25,711 nt of DNA from positions 3,236 through 28,946 of the IMG/VR virus record IMGVR_UViG_3300030333_003972, one strand, 5' to 3'. Below the pieces are notes generated by a model, which did no database searches, was not told the DNA's origin, and saw only the letters and a list, made by a program, of their open reading frames with translations. Below, one piece after another: positions 22,565-25,711 of the stretch. The position numbers and the translations under genes were made by a program. Each line of letters begins with the position of its first letter. Position 1 is the stretch's first letter. The DNA is from a virus.

Positions 22565-25500
22565 TCATGCGAAGGCCATGTAGATGTAGGTATCACCATT
22601 TGTATTTACACCAGAATGGCTTGCAGTTGAGTTAAACTTAAACCCAGTCGTATCAAATGTAACAGAGCGGTCATTATTACTGTTTTCCTCATTTTCTAAA
22701 TTAGGGTACAAGCTTGTGTTTTTTGTATCACTTGCCTCTCTAAAACTGTCAAACAGCATCCAATGTGTACTATCAGTATCTATGTTTTTAGTGATAAGAA
22801 ATCTAGGCTTAAATCCTACATTAATAGCACCTCCATTGTTCCCACCCGGGTCAGAAGCCCAACCTCCTGTCCTTCCTTCATACGTCCCAAACGCAGACAC
22901 GCCTGACACGGCTTTCCATGCGTACATGATGTACTCATGAGAGCCACTTACATTTGCCCAAGAAGAATTACCATTGGATTTTGTTTTAACAACAGTAGAT
23001 GTTGGGGTATCACTTCCCATTCCAATATGTCCTGAATTAACACTCGTTTCACCATTACCTAAATTTAGTCTAACATTGTGTGAGGACAGTTCAGAATGCC
23101 AAACATACCAATCAACTCCTGAATCTAGGTTTTTTATTATTACCCAATCAGGTATACCACCAAGGTTGTGTGGGATCTCTGCATCAGCATTTGTCCCAGT
23201 GTACTTTGTAATACTAAAACCAGAGTTTTGATTGACTGATGATGTTATGCCTGTAACTGCTCCTGTGTTAGCAATAGTTCCTGCTCCTACTCCACCACTT
23301 AAACTAAGTGCAGATGAACTAGGCGCACCTCCTGCCTTCCATGCCCATGCTATGAGGTTATAACCACTACCATTAGTTCGGTTGTTTGTTCCAAGTGAAA
23401 AACCATCACTATTAAAACTTGAAAAAGTATCTCCACCAGCAGGGTTGTCTACCTGATTCGTATCGTTTGAATAAATTACTGCGTTATTACTGTTATGCGC
23501 CCCTCTGACTGAATCAACTAGAATGTGCCAGTTTGTACCATCAGAAGGGGAATTCCCTGTGTTCCCACGATCTTTCCCCCAAAGTAGGTCAGGCTGGAAA
23601 CCTAGTCCGTTTATATCTCTAGCTGACCCTGTTCCAACATACCTCCGTGCGTTGAATAAGACTGGGGCTTTACCATCATTCTGCGTAATCCCAGTAAAGC
23701 TACTGCCACCCAGAGTCGTTACTCGATTATCGTCAGCGTTAGCCCTTGCCCTGATGCGTATAACTCCACCTGAGTTTGAGTTGTCCGCAAGCCCTGACAG
23801 GGTTCCTGTAATTGCCCCAGATGAAGATAGGGACAGGCCGTAGGTGGAGAGTGCAGTTCCCCCTGAGAGTTCTGCATAATCCAGCGCACCGCCACCTGTT
23901 CCTGCGGTTGCGTTCAGTTGGATCGTGCCTACGTCTTGGGATTTAAAGGCTCCGTAGATTTTGGTGGGTACTGCTATTGTTGCGTCTGTATGGGCATACC
24001 TAAGAACTCCACTACTCCATCGAAGTGAGTCTATATACCCACCTTGTACTAAATTATCAGAAGCAGTTAACCCACCAATATAAGCAGTGTCCCCACTAAA
24101 ACTATCGTGGTGTGTAACAGATGAAGATTGTAATTTCCTTGCACCATCAATCCATATAGACATTGATTGATTTACTGCATCGTACATTATTGCAAGATGA
24201 TGCCAAGCATTTGGTGTTATAGTTGCTGATGTGTGAGTGATTTGGTTTCGATAACTACCACTTAATTTTTCCTCAATATGAATTTGTCCTAATGAAGAAT
24301 CTGAAGCATTAACTTTGTTAACAATGCGATACCATTTTGTACCACTATCATAATACCCAATTAATGTTTGAGTTGTTGCTACATCTGTTAAGTAAACCCA
24401 AAAATCGACTGTGTAGCTACTAGCTAAAGTACCCCCTGCGTCTGGATAAAATGAAGGGCTTGAAATTGATAAAACATCACCATTCCCATCAAAATAAACC
24501 CCAGCACTTCCAGTTGCCTTTCCGCTTGCAGGCCAAGTCATTGCAGGGGGGATTCCTCCGTGGGCTTGGGAGTGGTATGCGTTTGTTGCGGTTATGGTGC
24601 GATTAGAGGTGGAACTATCGGTAAACTTTGCACCATCTCCTTGAATTAAAACTATTACATTGGAACTATCTGTGTTTGCGATTATATTTGTTCCTGCACT
24701 CCATGTAGTTGTTAATGCAGTTGTTTGTGGTGTGAAGTCACCAACGTATACTGCAAATTTAGAGATTCTAAATGAATCAATATGTCCTTGAAATTCTCTT
24801 CCTGTCCCGTATGCATCTGTACCGATTTCAAACAATTCCCCTGCTGAAAAAGAAGGAAGAGTGCCCGCACTACCAGTGACAGTTCTATCAGCATGACCTA
24901 CTCCATTAATGTATATTTTCAGTGTAGTTCCTGCTCTTACTAAAGCAACGTGTTGCCAGTCAGTTGTATAAGCCCAATCAGCTCTAATTATATTATTTGA
25001 GGGGTCTGATTCCCATTCTCTTAATGTAATCCAAGTGCCCGAGGATTCATAATACAAACTTAATTCATTAGTCCCATCAATACCCCAAAGTCCTTGATCT
25101 GCATCTGCACCAAATTTGAACCACCCTTCTATTGTAAAATCTTTATCTGTCCCTGAAGGAGTTCCAAATGCTTCGGATGCAAAATCTGAAGAAATAGGAA
25201 AAGATAAATAATCGCTAGTACCATCCAAATACCATGAACTACCACCGAATTTATATTGATCAGTTTTTTGGACTGCCGATGCTACCGCAGTAATTGGTGT
25301 TTTATTATCAGAACTATCGTATTCCTGATTACTATGAATCAGCAACTTCATATTAGAAGCTGTGCTAACTTCATGCGTTGCCCCAGCAGTTCCGTATCGA
25401 TATTTTGATGGAGTAAACCCTGCGGTTGGAAATGGAATTTCTCCATTTACAAACCTTATTTCATCCAAATACTGGTTAGGTTCTCTGTCTGCAAAATTTT

Positions 25501-25711
25501 GAAATTTTCCTATGTAAAGTGGATTATTATGATTAGTAGGTGAAAAATTGCTCTGAGCAACTGAATGTTTAAGCACCCCATTTAAATATGCTCTTAATGT
25601 TGTTCCGTCACCTGTAAAAGCAAAGTGATACCACCTCTGGGTGTCAATAGTTTGTTGTACAGTACAAATGCCCTGTCCATTATCATTATCACATAACCCA
25701 ATTGCTCCTGC
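22565..25711 (-). CDS. LamG-rich tail fibre/adhesin (partial, runs off the right edge)
   Basis: The frame is open from 25711 to the TGA at 22565, at least 1048 aa, so the true start is outside the window; a GTG at 25576 is inside a LamG domain and is not a start. Order, counting from the window edge: end of a first LamG domain (WYHFAFTGDGTTLRAYLNG, about 29-47), a second (about 115-345) with WQHVALVRAGTTLKIYING, a third (about 351-580) with AWHHLAIMYDAVNQSMSIWI, an Ig-like segment (about 605-665, LSLSSSGAITGTLSGL), then three repeats with GFQPDLLWGKDR (704), GIPDWVIIKNLD (853) and GFKPRFLITKNI (966), each followed by a Trp strand, ending YIYMAFA. LamG folds bind glycans, so receptor binding is likely. 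The C-terminal repeats are common in marine phage fibres. Confidence 0.9.
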   Translation of the reverse strand, partial: AGAIGLCDNDNGQGICTVQQTIDTQRWYHFAFTGDGTTLRAYLNGVLKHSVAQSNFSPTNHNNPLYIGKFQNFADREPNQYLDEIRFVNGEIPFPTAGFTPSKYRYGTAGATHEVSTASNMKLLIHSNQEYDSSDNKTPITAVASAVQKTDQYKFGGSSWYLDGTSDYLSFPISSDFASEAFGTPSGTDKDFTIEGWFKFGADADQGLWGIDGTNELSLYYESSGTWITLREWESDPSNNIIRADWAYTTDWQHVALVRAGTTLKIYINGVGHADRTVTGSAGTLPSFSAGELFEIGTDAYGTGREFQGHIDSFRISKFAVYVGDFTPQTTALTTTWSAGTNIIANTDSSNVIVLIQGDGAKFTDSSTSNRTITATNAYHSQAHGGIPPAMTWPASGKATGSAGVYFDGNGDVLSISSPSFYPDAGGTLASSYTVDFWVYLTDVATTQTLIGYYDSGTKWYRIVNKVNASDSSLGQIHIEEKLSGSYRNQITHTSATITPNAWHHLAIMYDAVNQSMSIWIDGARKLQSSSVTHHDSFSGDTAYIGGLTASDNLVQGGYIDSLRWSSGVLRYAHTDATIAVPTKIYGAFKSQDVGTIQLNATAGTGGGALDYAELSGGTALSTYGLSLSSSGAITGTLSGLADNSNSGGVIRIRARANADDNRVTTLGGSSFTGITQNDGKAPVLFNARRYVGTGSARDINGLGFQPDLLWGKDRGNTGNSPSDGTNWHILVDSVRGAHNSNNAVIYSNDTNQVDNPAGGDTFSSFNSDGFSLGTNNRTNGSGYNLIAWAWKAGGAPSSSALSLSGGVGAGTIANTGAVTGITSSVNQNSGFSITKYTGTNADAEIPHNLGGIPDWVIIKNLDSGVDWYVWHSELSSHNVRLNLGNGETSVNSGHIGMGSDTPTSTVVKTKSNGNSSWANVSGSHEYIMYAWKAVSGVSAFGTYEGRTGGWASDPGGNNGGAINVGFKPRFLITKNIDTDSTHWMLFDSFREASDTKNTSLYPNLENEENSNNDRSVTFDTTGFKFNSTASHSGVNTNGDTYIYMAFA

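Noticed and set aside
25574-25576. GTG as start of the fibre gene
   Set aside because: The frame stays open upstream to the window edge and encodes a continuous LamG strand pattern, so this GTG is an internal Val codon.
1-25711. tRNA genes, CRISPR array, insertion sequence, attachment site, intrinsic terminators
   Set aside because: Looked for by eye on both strands; no cloverleaf, repeat-spacer series, terminal inverted repeats, or GC stem with U-run was found. A weak site could be missed without computation.

Overview
This window is almost certainly part of the late region of a tailed double-stranded DNA phage, probably of a marine bacterium. Every supportable gene is on the minus strand, so transcription runs from 25711 towards 1. 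Genes are separated by 0-20 nt or overlap through ATGA, GTGA or TAATG junctions, and no tRNA, integrase, transposase or host gene is visible. The marine assignment is inference: it rests on several very small basic proteins whose sequences I recognise as recurrent in uncultured marine phage genomes, and on a virion and tail gene set of podovirus style. The host cannot be named.

Layout in the order of transcription. (1) 25711-22565: a LamG-rich tail fibre or adhesin, cut by the right window edge. (2) 22488-19667: a compact lysis and small-protein island. It holds a lipoprotein, a one-TM holin-like protein, a 39-aa Cys microprotein, a two-TM protein, a 62-aa helical protein, a 68-aa Cys microprotein, four short Lys-rich proteins (one HNH-like) and an M15-type peptidase that is the likely endolysin. 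(3) 19674-13362: a 1745-aa tail hub or stabilisation-type protein with a very long central insertion, a 264-aa protein made of repeated beta-type modules, and a 94-aa helical protein. (4) 13354-8378: two virion proteins of the internal/ejection type, 646 aa and 1006 aa. The second carries a C-terminal lytic-transglycosylase-like domain. (5) 8359-1: a giant protein of more than 2786 aa, cut by the left window edge, of the phage 'polyvalent' type. It has two different metallopeptidase-like motifs (HESIGH and HELTH), a long charged linker and an LPD38-like C-terminal region.

A working model (inference): the fibre binds the cell, the hub and its partner close and extend the tail, the 646-aa, 1006-aa and giant proteins are packaged and ejected with the DNA (the transglycosylase opening peptidoglycan, the giant protein acting inside the cell), and the lysis island releases progeny.

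The most unusual points are: the giant protein with two metallopeptidase motifs and repeated RYS tripeptides between its modules; a Lys/Met-rich 26-codon reading frame behind a near-perfect Shine-Dalgarno inside the giant gene; a module shared between the end of the 1745-aa hub and three places in the next gene; and two separate microproteins with the same C-x-E-C-x3-P-C-x-C motif. No feature was found on the plus strand.
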